A DNA stretch of 64,000 nt from Phaseolibacter flectens ATCC 12775 (GTDB lineage: Bacteria > Pseudomonadota > Gammaproteobacteria > Enterobacterales > Enterobacteriaceae): NCBI RefSeq assembly GCF_000518745.1, contig NZ_KI912487.1:225242-289241 (forward strand), in the 5' to 3' direction. Below, one piece after another: positions 27,546 to 35,865 of this stretch. Positions within the stretch are counted from its first letter, which is position 1, and the number at the start of each line of letters is the position of its first letter. The notes under the pieces were generated by a model. That model worked only from the letters and a program-made list of their open reading frames with translations, ran no database searches and was not told the DNA's origin. Made by a program: the position numbers and the translations under genes.

Positions 27546-29285
27546 ATGTCCAAGGCTAATCAGCAACACGCCGTTGATGTCGCTGCGCAATGTTTTCTCA
27601 ACGCCATGCTACGAGAAACCAATGACTGGCAGTATCATGCCAGTGCGAATGACACCAGAATCGGCTTCATACAGATACCTTTAGTTGACCAGAGCTATCT
27701 GCATATTGATGTTATCTACTTTTCTGTCACACAGCATCATCAGTATGCGTTCCCTGCCCGACGAGTATTTGAACAGGGTGAACAGCAGGATCTGGACTTT
27801 GCACAATGGGTCGATTGTCTTTTATCCCGTCCCACAATCCGAGGTCATTTAGCACCCGCAACGCTCGCCCAGTTCCGTCAGCACGTGCTAGCCAGTCACC
27901 AGCATACTTGGCAAGCTATTGTTCATCGCCAAGACTGGGTAACGTTGCGTGATCATCCGTTGAATTTTGCCCAAGCGGAACAAGCGCTGTTGGTTGGACA
28001 TGCTTTCCATCCCGCCCCTAAATCCCATCACCCATTTACGGAAAGTGAAGCACGACGCTACTTACCTGATTATGCTTGCCGCTTTCCACTACAGTGGTTT
28101 GCTGTCAATAAAAATCACGTAAAAGGCAAAAGTCTGCATCTCGATTTAGCGCAACGCTTGCGCCGCTTCGCACAACAAAGTGCACCGCAGTTGCTTTCCC
28201 ATTTTACGGACGACGTGTGGTTACTGCCCATGCATCCTTGGCAGGCCAAATTTCTGTTATCAGGCCCCTTCTGTCAGGACTTGCAGGCAAGAGGTTTGTT
28301 AACGGATCTGGGCGAAGCTGGATTAGATTGGCTACCCACCAGCTCCTGTCGTTCTCTGTATCAGCCTGAATGCAACGATATGATTAAGTTCTCACTCAGT
28401 GTTCGTCTGACCAATTCAATCAGAACCTTATCAGTAAAGGAAGTCGAGCGCGGTATCCTTCTAGCCAAACTGGCAAACACCCAAGACTGGCAGCAAATAC
28501 AGATGGATTTTCCCCATTTACAGATTATGCAAGAGGACGCCTATGCTGCGCTGTGTGATGATAAAGGGCAGATCCAAGCGCAAAGTTTGATTGCGTTACG
28601 GGTCAACCTATTGGTGAAAGTCCCTGACCAACAGACCAATGTGTTGGTCAGTTTAACTCAAGCTGCGGCCGATGGCGGTGATAGTCTACTGGCTTGTTGT
28701 ATTCACCGCATGAGCCAACGGCTTAATGTGACAACGTCACAAGCGGCGCGACACTGGTTAACGGCCTATTGCCAGCAGATCTTATTGCCTTTATTTAAAC
28801 TGCAAGCCAATTATGGTCTCGTGTTATTGGCACACCAGCAAAACATTTTAGTACAGATGGCGCAAGATCTGCCAACCGGGCTGATTTATCGGGATTGTCA
28901 GGGCAGCGCCTACACTGAATTGGCTGCGCCTTGGCTACAAAAAATCGGACACGCACAGCCTGAAAATCAGTTTAGCCAAGCGCAGTTGCTGCGCTATTTC
29001 CCTTATTATTTATTAGTCAACTCCACCCTCGCAGTGACAGCCGCAATGGCACAAGCAGGATTCGCCTCAGAATCTGAGCTGATGGATATTGTCAAGCAGC
29101 ACCTGCAAGGTTTACGGGGATCAGTTAAAGACAGTCGCTGCCTAGATTATGTGTTGGATGCCAGTCATTGGCAGTGTAAAGGTAATTTCTTTTGCTATTT
29201 GCATGATCACAATGAAAACACAATCGTCGATCCCGCCATTATTTACTTTGATTTTGTTAATCCCTTTGTCAAGGAGCCGATGTGA
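27546..29285 (+). CDS. iucA: Aerobactin synthase subunit IucA (NIS synthetase)
   Basis: This 579-residue IucA/IucC-family enzyme uses ATP to join N6-acetyl-N6-hydroxylysine to citrate, the first condensation in aerobactin assembly. The start VDVAAQCFLNAMLRETNDWQ matches TDVAAQCFLNALIRETKDWQ of the ColV protein. Motifs HPFTESEARRYLPDY, HPWQAKFLL, SCRSLYQPE, KFSLSVRLTNSIRTL and LAHQQNI are present. It is the first gene of iucABCD-iutA and overlaps iucB by 4 nt (ATGTGA). Confidence 0.95.
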   Translation: MSKANQQHAVDVAAQCFLNAMLRETNDWQYHASANDTRIGFIQIPLVDQSYLHIDVIYFSVTQHHQYAFPARRVFEQGEQQDLDFAQWVDCLLSRPTIRGHLAPATLAQFRQHVLASHQHTWQAIVHRQDWVTLRDHPLNFAQAEQALLVGHAFHPAPKSHHPFTESEARRYLPDYACRFPLQWFAVNKNHVKGKSLHLDLAQRLRRFAQQSAPQLLSHFTDDVWLLPMHPWQAKFLLSGPFCQDLQARGLLTDLGEAGLDWLPTSSCRSLYQPECNDMIKFSLSVRLTNSIRTLSVKEVERGILLAKLANTQDWQQIQMDFPHLQIMQEDAYAALCDDKGQIQAQSLIALRVNLLVKVPDQQTNVLVSLTQAAADGGDSLLACCIHRMSQRLNVTTSQAARHWLTAYCQQILLPLFKLQANYGLVLLAHQQNILVQMAQDLPTGLIYRDCQGSAYTELAAPWLQKIGHAQPENQFSQAQLLRYFPYYLLVNSTLAVTAAMAQAGFASESELMDIVKQHLQGLRGSVKDSRCLDYVLDASHWQCKGNFFCYLHDHNENTIVDPAIIYFDFVNPFVKEPM

Positions 29286-30232
29286 TACCAGCCGCCCATA
29301 TTATTCATCAGCACGCGGGATTTTATTGCCGTCAAACCCATTCCCCGCTGCCTTTAACACTCGGATTTGATGGCAGTGCAATCCTGCAACGCCTGACATC
29401 GTTACCCGCACATTGGCTGGTCAGTGCATTGGATCAACTGTTAATTGCCGCCCCAACCCTGACTGGCATAGCCTTGCCTTGGCAGCAATGGCAGGATGAG
29501 CCGCAAGCCCAGCAACTGTATCAGCATTTGCATTGTGATTACGTCTCACGCCAACAATTCTGGCAATTGCCGTTGTGGCGGGTAGCAAGACACACTGAAT
29601 CCCCCTCCTCGGCTGAATTTGATCCGAGCAGCAACCTTTTTATTCCCACACGGCCAAAGGCGCCTCAGGGTGAAGTGTACCGACGTTATGATCCCCGCAT
29701 TAAAAAGACCTTAAGTTTCCGTGTTGCCGATCCTGCCTTGGATGCCGAGTTATTTACTCGTTGGATGAATGAACCCAGAGTCAATGCTTTCTGGGAAATG
29801 CGTGGCCCCCTTGCTCAACAACACGCGTATTTACAGCAATTACTGGATAAAAAAGGGATTTACCCTTTAATTGGTTGCTTTGACGATCTTCCCTTCGGTT
29901 ATTTTGAAGTGTATTGGGCCGCAGAAGATCGGATCGGCCGTCATTATCGTTGGCAGCCTTATGACCGTGGCATGCACCTGTTGGTTGGCGAACAGCAATT
30001 TCGCGGTGCCCATTATGTCAGTAGTTGGTTACGAGGACTCAGCCACTATTTGTGGTTGGATGAACGGCGTACACAACGGCTGGTTGCTGAACCACGATTT
30101 GATAATGCTCGATTATTCAGGCATTTACCTGATGCTGGATTTGAAACAGTCAAACAGTTTGATTTCCCTCATAAACGCTCAAGACTGATCACCTTGCATC
30201 GTCAACATTTTTTCTCTGAGGTTGGCTTATGA
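29282..30232 (+). CDS. iucB: N6-hydroxylysine acetyltransferase IucB
   Basis: This 316-residue GNAT-type enzyme of the siderophore acetyltransferase group transfers acetyl from acetyl-CoA to N6-hydroxylysine. The C-terminal half has FTRWMNEPRVNAFWEMRGP, GCFDDLPFGYFEVYWAAEDR and GMHLLVGEQQFRGAHYVSSW, the conserved block of IucB/AlcB/RhbD. It starts at GTG within the iucA stop and overlaps iucC by 4 nt (ATGA), so it is translationally coupled. Confidence 0.93.
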   Translation: MIPAAHIIHQHAGFYCRQTHSPLPLTLGFDGSAILQRLTSLPAHWLVSALDQLLIAAPTLTGIALPWQQWQDEPQAQQLYQHLHCDYVSRQQFWQLPLWRVARHTESPSSAEFDPSSNLFIPTRPKAPQGEVYRRYDPRIKKTLSFRVADPALDAELFTRWMNEPRVNAFWEMRGPLAQQHAYLQQLLDKKGIYPLIGCFDDLPFGYFEVYWAAEDRIGRHYRWQPYDRGMHLLVGEQQFRGAHYVSSWLRGLSHYLWLDERRTQRLVAEPRFDNARLFRHLPDAGFETVKQFDFPHKRSRLITLHRQHFFSEVGL

Positions 30233-31989
30233 GTAAGCAATTATGGCAATCCGTCAATCAGCGCTTGATCGCCAAGATATTGGCTGAACTCGACTATGAA
30301 CAGATCCTTAAGGCGATCGCGTCCCCAGACAACCCCAACCATTATCAGATCGAGGTGGCAGGGCACAGTTGGTCATTCACCGCCCACCGTGGGATCTGGG
30401 GTTGGTTACATATTGATAATGACAGTATACAAACAGACACCTTAGGCCAGCAGGAAGCGGAGAGTCTGTTTTTACAGTTGGCTGAAGTCTTAGCAATGAA
30501 CTCAGCAGACATTGCCGCCCATTTGACCGACCTTTATGCCACGCTGCGCGCCGATATGCAGCTGATGCAAGCGCGTCGAGGATTAAGCGCCGATCAACTG
30601 ATTGACCTGCACCCAGATCAAATGCAATGCTTGTTAAGTGGCCATCCTAAATTTATTTTTAATAAGGGACGCCGGGGCTTTGGGTTGGAGGCATTGCAAT
30701 GTTATGCCCCCGAATACAGCGGTCGCTTTCAGTTGTTATGGGTTGCCATTGAAAAGTCAGCGTTTCATTGGAGCCAAGATCAACAATGCCACCTGAACGA
30801 TCTCTTGGACAGCGCGCTGGATAAGCAACAGCGTCAGCAATTCGAACAGTGTTGGCAACAGAAATCGTTAGATTCGAACTGGATCCCTGTGCCGCTCCAT
30901 CCTTGGCAGTGGCAACAGCATATTGCTCTTCATTTTCTGCCGCAACTCGCTCGACAAGAAATCATTTTACTGGGTTCGTTTGGTGATCACTATCTGGCTC
31001 AACAATCCCTCAGGACTTTGACCAACATCACACGTCGAGTGGATTATGACATCAAGCTCCCGCTTACTGTCTACAACACATCGTGTTATCGCGGTATCCC
31101 AGGAAAGTATATTGAGGCAGGGCCTTTGGCCTCGCGTTGGTTAACACAGATCTTCAATGAGGATGTGTTATTGCGTCAGTCCGGCGCAACGGTACTGGCT
31201 GAGCCGGCGGCCGGCTATTACGCTCACCCCGCTTATCAACGCTTGCCTGACGCACCCTACCGCTATCAAGAAATGTTAGGCGTGATTTGGCGAGAGAGCC
31301 CGCAACGTTATTTAAAAGCGGATGAGCAAGCCATCTTAATGGCAACCCTTATGGAATGCGATGAGCAGGGCACCCCTTTAATCAGTGCTTATATCCAACG
31401 CTCAGGTTTGGACAGTGCAGGTTGGTTACAACGCTTATTCGAGGTCGTCGTTATCCCCTACTATCACCTCTTGTGTTGCTACGGTGTGTCGTTGATTGCC
31501 CATGGACAGAACGTAACACTGGTCATTCGAGATCACATTCCGGTACGGATCTTGGTGAAAGATTTTCAAGGAGATATGCGCTTGGTCGATCTGGATTTTG
31601 CAGAATCTCACTCCCTGCCTGACACAGTACGTGCCGTTACGGCTAGACTCAGTGCCGACTATATTATTCACGATTTACAAACCGGACACTTTGTGACGGT
31701 TTTACGTTTTATCTCAGGATTAATGTTGAAAACAGGCTTCAGTGAACAGCGATTTTATCGAATTTTAGCCGAGGTCTTGCAACGTTACATGCAACAACAT
31801 CCACAATGGGCGGATCGTTTTCGCCTGTTTGATTTGTTCAAAGAACAGATCATTCGCGTGGTGTTAAACCCCGTTAAACTGACCTTTAGTGAGCAGGATG
31901 ACGGTAATCGCATGCTGCCACAATATCAAACAGACCTGATCAACCCACTGTATCAGGTGACAATGGAGGCTAAAAATGAAAGTCTATGA
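30229..31989 (+). CDS. iucC: Aerobactin synthase IucC (NIS synthetase)
   Basis: This 586-residue NIS synthetase joins the second acetyl-hydroxylysine to the citryl intermediate to give aerobactin. It closely follows the ColV protein: RGIWGWLHID, QCLLSGHPKFIFNKGRRGFG, PLHPWQWQQHI, QQSLRTLTNITRR, KLPLTVYNTSCYRGIPGKYI, LVKDFQGDMRLV. All nucleotide- and citrate-binding segments look intact. It overlaps iucD by 14 nt. Confidence 0.95.
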   Translation: MSKQLWQSVNQRLIAKILAELDYEQILKAIASPDNPNHYQIEVAGHSWSFTAHRGIWGWLHIDNDSIQTDTLGQQEAESLFLQLAEVLAMNSADIAAHLTDLYATLRADMQLMQARRGLSADQLIDLHPDQMQCLLSGHPKFIFNKGRRGFGLEALQCYAPEYSGRFQLLWVAIEKSAFHWSQDQQCHLNDLLDSALDKQQRQQFEQCWQQKSLDSNWIPVPLHPWQWQQHIALHFLPQLARQEIILLGSFGDHYLAQQSLRTLTNITRRVDYDIKLPLTVYNTSCYRGIPGKYIEAGPLASRWLTQIFNEDVLLRQSGATVLAEPAAGYYAHPAYQRLPDAPYRYQEMLGVIWRESPQRYLKADEQAILMATLMECDEQGTPLISAYIQRSGLDSAGWLQRLFEVVVIPYYHLLCCYGVSLIAHGQNVTLVIRDHIPVRILVKDFQGDMRLVDLDFAESHSLPDTVRAVTARLSADYIIHDLQTGHFVTVLRFISGLMLKTGFSEQRFYRILAEVLQRYMQQHPQWADRFRLFDLFKEQIIRVVLNPVKLTFSEQDDGNRMLPQYQTDLINPLYQVTMEAKNESL

Positions 31990-33304
31990 TTTTATTGGTA
32001 TCGGCATTGGTCCCTTCAACCTGAGCATTGCGGCATTGTCAGAAAAAATCAGTGACTTTTCAACGCTGTTCCTCGAAGCGAAACCGGCTTTCTCTTGGCA
32101 TCCAGGCCTGATGGTTCCGGAGTGCCATATGCAGACCGGCTTTCTGAAAGATCTCGTGACAGCGGTCGATCCGACCAATCCTTATAGTTTCCTCAACTAT
32201 CTGGTTCAAAGGAAGAAATTCTATCGGTTTGTGACAACAGAACAACAGAATCTCTCAAGAGAAGAGTTTGCTGATTATCTTACTTGGACTGCGCGCCAGC
32301 TGACTAATTTGTCCTTTAATCAGCAAGTCAGTCGAATAGATTATGATACCGAGCACAAATGGTTTGTCATTGAAACCCAACAAGACAGGTATTACGCGCG
32401 GCACATTTGTCAAGGTATTGGTAAAAAGCTTGCCCTCCCCGACTGCATTGAGCAAAGCAATTCAGCCTGTTTCCATGCCAGTGAAATGATGCTGCGATCG
32501 CCCTCACTGCTGAATAAACGCGTTACGATTGTCGGCGGAGGACAAAGTGGCGCCGATCTATTTTTAAACATTTTTCGTGGAGAGTGGGGGCAACCACGGG
32601 CACTGAATTGGGTATCTCGCCGTAATAATTTTAATGCGTTAGATGAAGCGGCGTTTGCTAACGAATATTTCACGCCGGATTATCTGTCCAGTTTTTCACG
32701 CTTAGATGACAAGGTTCGCGATAGCCTGCTTCAAGAGCAGAAAATGACCTCTGATGGCATCACCAATGCCTCCCTGTTAGCGATTTACCGGGCAATGTAT
32801 CATCAATTTGATGTCCTCCGAGATCCCATTTGGGCTCACTTATATCCATCACGATCGGTCACCCGCATACAAAATGACGCCCAAGGGCAGATCGTGCAAT
32901 TGATCCATCATCTCGATCAACAGCGTGAGCAGCTGCACAGTGACATTACCATTTTTGCGACAGGCTATTTGCCTGCCACTGCCGATTTTATGGCGCCCTT
33001 GGCGGATAAGCTTGTACGCGATGATCAACAAAGATTACAAATCAATACGGATTTTACTTTGCAATGGCAACACAGTGCAGAGAATAAAATCTTTGCGCTG
33101 AATGCCGGTATGCACAATCTGGGTATCGCAGAGCCACAACTCAGCTTAATGGCGTGGCGGGCTGCGACCGTGATCAATACGGCATACAACAAACCGCACT
33201 TTGACCTATCCACCAGCCCTGCCATTATCCAGTGGCTTTCACAAACGACCAACACCACTCACAGTCGCCACCAGGCCGGCTCGTTGAGTGCGACCTTATT
33301 GTAA
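31976..33304 (+). CDS. iucD: L-lysine N6-monooxygenase IucD
   Basis: This 442-residue flavoprotein hydroxylates the side chain of lysine with NADPH and O2, the committed step of aerobactin synthesis. The FAD motif GIGIGPFNLSIAAL is at the start, the NADPH motif TIVGGGQSGADLFLN is near residue 185, the EYFTPDYLS segment follows, and the FATGYLP motif lies near residue 325. Length and sequence match ColV IucD (445 aa). The last codons overlap the possible upstream extension of iutA. Confidence 0.95.
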   Translation: MKVYDFIGIGIGPFNLSIAALSEKISDFSTLFLEAKPAFSWHPGLMVPECHMQTGFLKDLVTAVDPTNPYSFLNYLVQRKKFYRFVTTEQQNLSREEFADYLTWTARQLTNLSFNQQVSRIDYDTEHKWFVIETQQDRYYARHICQGIGKKLALPDCIEQSNSACFHASEMMLRSPSLLNKRVTIVGGGQSGADLFLNIFRGEWGQPRALNWVSRRNNFNALDEAAFANEYFTPDYLSSFSRLDDKVRDSLLQEQKMTSDGITNASLLAIYRAMYHQFDVLRDPIWAHLYPSRSVTRIQNDAQGQIVQLIHHLDQQREQLHSDITIFATGYLPATADFMAPLADKLVRDDQQRLQINTDFTLQWQHSAENKIFALNAGMHNLGIAEPQLSLMAWRAATVINTAYNKPHFDLSTSPAIIQWLSQTTNTTHSRHQAGSLSATLL

Positions 33305-33317
33305 TGATGGGAAACGA

Positions 33318-35510
33318 ATGATCATGACACGACATGCTTTATGGAAATTGAACCCCTGTTTATTCGCCATGATTTCTACTTACTCGTTTGCGACCTATGC
33401 GGCGGAAAACGTGATTGTCTCTGCCAGCAGAACCAACCACAGTATTGCTGATATGGCTCAAACCACCTGGATCATTGACCAAGCCGCCATCGAACAACAA
33501 GTCCAAGGTGGTAAAGAATTAAAAGAAGTCCTTGCTCAGTTAATACCGGGAATGGATGTCAGTAGTCAGGGTAGAACGAACTATGGCATGAACATGCGTG
33601 GCCGCGCCATGATGGTGATGGTCGATGGTGTGAGATTGAATTCATCACGCAGCGACAGTCGGCAACTTGATGCCATCGATCCCTTTAATATCGAGCGAAT
33701 TGAAGTCATTTCTGGGGCCACCTCGTTATACGGCGGGGGCAGTACAGGCGGCTTAATTAATCTTGTCACGAAAAAAGGGCAGCCGGGTACGGCGGTCGAA
33801 TTTCAGACTGGCATACAATCTGGCTTTCGTCATCATACCGATCATGACCAGAATATTGATGCTGCACTGAGTGGAGGCACTGAACGCGCGTCAGGCCGTG
33901 TTTCTTTCGGCTATCAGCGCTATGGCGGCGGGTTCGATGGTAAAGGGCAACCGATTATCATTGATAATACACAAACAGGTCTCCAGTATTCAGACAAGCT
34001 GGATATCATGGGGACAGGCACACTCAATATTGATCCCCATCAACAATTGCAACTCACCACGCAGTATTATCGCAGTCAAGCTGACGGTGATCATGGCTTA
34101 AATCTTGGCAAAAATTTTTCTGCCGTCACCGGCGCTGGCCATGCCTATAATGCGAATAACTTGGATTCAGATCGCCTACCCGGTACAGAGCGTCATCTGG
34201 TCAGTTTACAGTATTCCCATGATGATTTTTGGCATCAACAACTGGTTGCACAAATTTATTATCGTGACGAAAATTTATCCTTCTACCCGTTTCCAACCTT
34301 ATCTCAGGGCAAAGTCAGCAGCATTGGCGCTTCAAGCCAAAAAACTGATTTTTATGGTGGTAAACTGACACTCAACAGTAAACCGATCCACGATCTTAGC
34401 CTAACATGGGGAATGGATGCAGATCACGAATCCTTTAGAGCAGATCAGCAATTTTTTGATTTGGCCACTGCGGCAGAAAGCGGCGGTATGAAGCTGAAAG
34501 ACGCTTACAAAGTGGGGCGTTATCCGGGTTATACCATTACCAATCTCGCCCCTTTTTTGCAAAGCAGCTATGACGCTGGCCCCCTTACTCTGAGCGGTGG
34601 TGTGCGTTACCAATATACCCAGAATAATGTAAATGATTTTGTTCCTTATACTCAACAACAGCAGCTCGCGACGGGTAAAATCACGTCTGCCGATAGCGTT
34701 GCAGGTGGCAGCACCCATTACAATAATCTGTTAGTCAATGCCGGCATTCTTGGTCATTTAACTGAACGTCAGCAACTTTGGCTCAATTTCTCTCAGGGCT
34801 TCGAAATTCCTGACGTGGCAAAGTACTATGGCACTGGCACCTATGACACCAAAAATGGCCATGCTAAATTACTAAAAAGTGTTAATGTCAATGACTCGAC
34901 ACTGGATGGTATTAAGGTAAATAGCTGGGAATTAGGCTGGCGCTATAATGGTGATAATTTGGTCACGCAAATCGCCAGCTATCTGTCCATGTCAAATAAA
35001 ACCATCACTATCGACAAACGCAATATGAATATTAATCTCGATGATGACAAACGACGGATCTATGGTATTGAAGGTCAGGCAGACTATGCTTTTGGCCAAA
35101 CTGCGTGGAGTAGTGGTGCCAATTTTAATTTGATCAAGTCAGAAACCCAAGTCAAAGGACAATGGCAAAAATTGACCGTTGACAGTGCCAGCCCCTCAAA
35201 AGTCAGTGCTTGGTTAGGCTGGACACCGGGCGATCTGTCATTGCGTGTGCAAAGTACACAAAACTTCTCAGTTTCGGACGACAGCGGCAAGAAAATCAAG
35301 GGTTACAATCTGGTCGACTTGATTGGTAGTTACCAATTACCTGTCGGTAAAATCAGCTTCAGTGTTGATAATTTACTCGATAAAAATTACACCACGACCT
35401 GGGGACAACGTGCGCCCGGATTATACAGCCCCACTTATGGCTCACCGGATCTGTACACTTACAAAGGGAGAGGCCGCACCTACGGCATGAGTTATTCCGT
35501 CTTATTTTAA
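33318..35510 (+). CDS. iutA: Ferric aerobactin outer-membrane receptor IutA
   Basis: This roughly 730-residue TonB-dependent receptor has a signal peptide (cleavage near TYA-A) and TonB box ENVIVSAS. The plug (MAQTTWIIDQAAIEQQVQGG, LIPGMDVSSQGRTNYGMN, RIEVISGATSLYGGGSTGG) is nearly the same as ColV IutA, and the barrel ends GMSYSVLF. I chose ATG 33318 after GGGAAACGA; the frame is open to a GTG at 33288 inside iucD. It is the last gene of the operon and is also a cloacin DF13 receptor in other bacteria. Confidence 0.95.
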   Translation: MIMTRHALWKLNPCLFAMISTYSFATYAAENVIVSASRTNHSIADMAQTTWIIDQAAIEQQVQGGKELKEVLAQLIPGMDVSSQGRTNYGMNMRGRAMMVMVDGVRLNSSRSDSRQLDAIDPFNIERIEVISGATSLYGGGSTGGLINLVTKKGQPGTAVEFQTGIQSGFRHHTDHDQNIDAALSGGTERASGRVSFGYQRYGGGFDGKGQPIIIDNTQTGLQYSDKLDIMGTGTLNIDPHQQLQLTTQYYRSQADGDHGLNLGKNFSAVTGAGHAYNANNLDSDRLPGTERHLVSLQYSHDDFWHQQLVAQIYYRDENLSFYPFPTLSQGKVSSIGASSQKTDFYGGKLTLNSKPIHDLSLTWGMDADHESFRADQQFFDLATAAESGGMKLKDAYKVGRYPGYTITNLAPFLQSSYDAGPLTLSGGVRYQYTQNNVNDFVPYTQQQQLATGKITSADSVAGGSTHYNNLLVNAGILGHLTERQQLWLNFSQGFEIPDVAKYYGTGTYDTKNGHAKLLKSVNVNDSTLDGIKVNSWELGWRYNGDNLVTQIASYLSMSNKTITIDKRNMNINLDDDKRRIYGIEGQADYAFGQTAWSSGANFNLIKSETQVKGQWQKLTVDSASPSKVSAWLGWTPGDLSLRVQSTQNFSVSDDSGKKIKGYNLVDLIGSYQLPVGKISFSVDNLLDKNYTTTWGQRAPGLYSPTYGSPDLYTYKGRGRTYGMSYSVLF

Positions 35511-35527
35511 CATTGAGATAAGATAAC

Positions 35528-35562
35528 GGGGCTAACTGAATCGGTCTGCCGAGGTTAGCCTC
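35528..35562 (+). terminator. Hairpin after iutA
   Basis: GGGGCTAAC (35528-35536) pairs with GTTAGCCTC (35554-35562) over 9 bp with one G-U pair and a 17-nt loop. There is no T run. It probably marks the end of the aerobactin mRNA. The following 300 bp to 35865 holds no gene I recognise, and no Ulp1 protease sequence belonging to the effector. Confidence 0.5.
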
Positions 35563-35865
35563 ACTCCTCCTATCAAATCAACGATACCGGCTGACTTTGC
35601 CCCCTCTCACTCACCAACACCAAATCAACAGCGCCTAAAAAACCAATACAATGCGCGGTGAGTTAACTGAGGCGTGGCTCCCTTTGACTGTTTGCCCGTT
35701 GATGTTATCTTCCTCTTGATTTTATCCGCATACTTGGATGAGTAATAAGGCATAAACATTGGCGTTGCATTGACCCAATACCACTGATTACCCGAGATAA
35801 CGTGGTGTGATCCTGCTGTGCAACCTTGCCATCGCGTGATGCGAGCAATGCGGATTGTTTGCGAG

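Noticed and set aside
30229..31989. Idea that this is an alcaligin or rhizobactin locus rather than aerobactin
   Set aside because: Gene order iucA-B-C-D-iutA with divergent shiF, and near-identity of IutA, IucA, IucC and IucD segments to the ColV proteins, fit aerobactin best.
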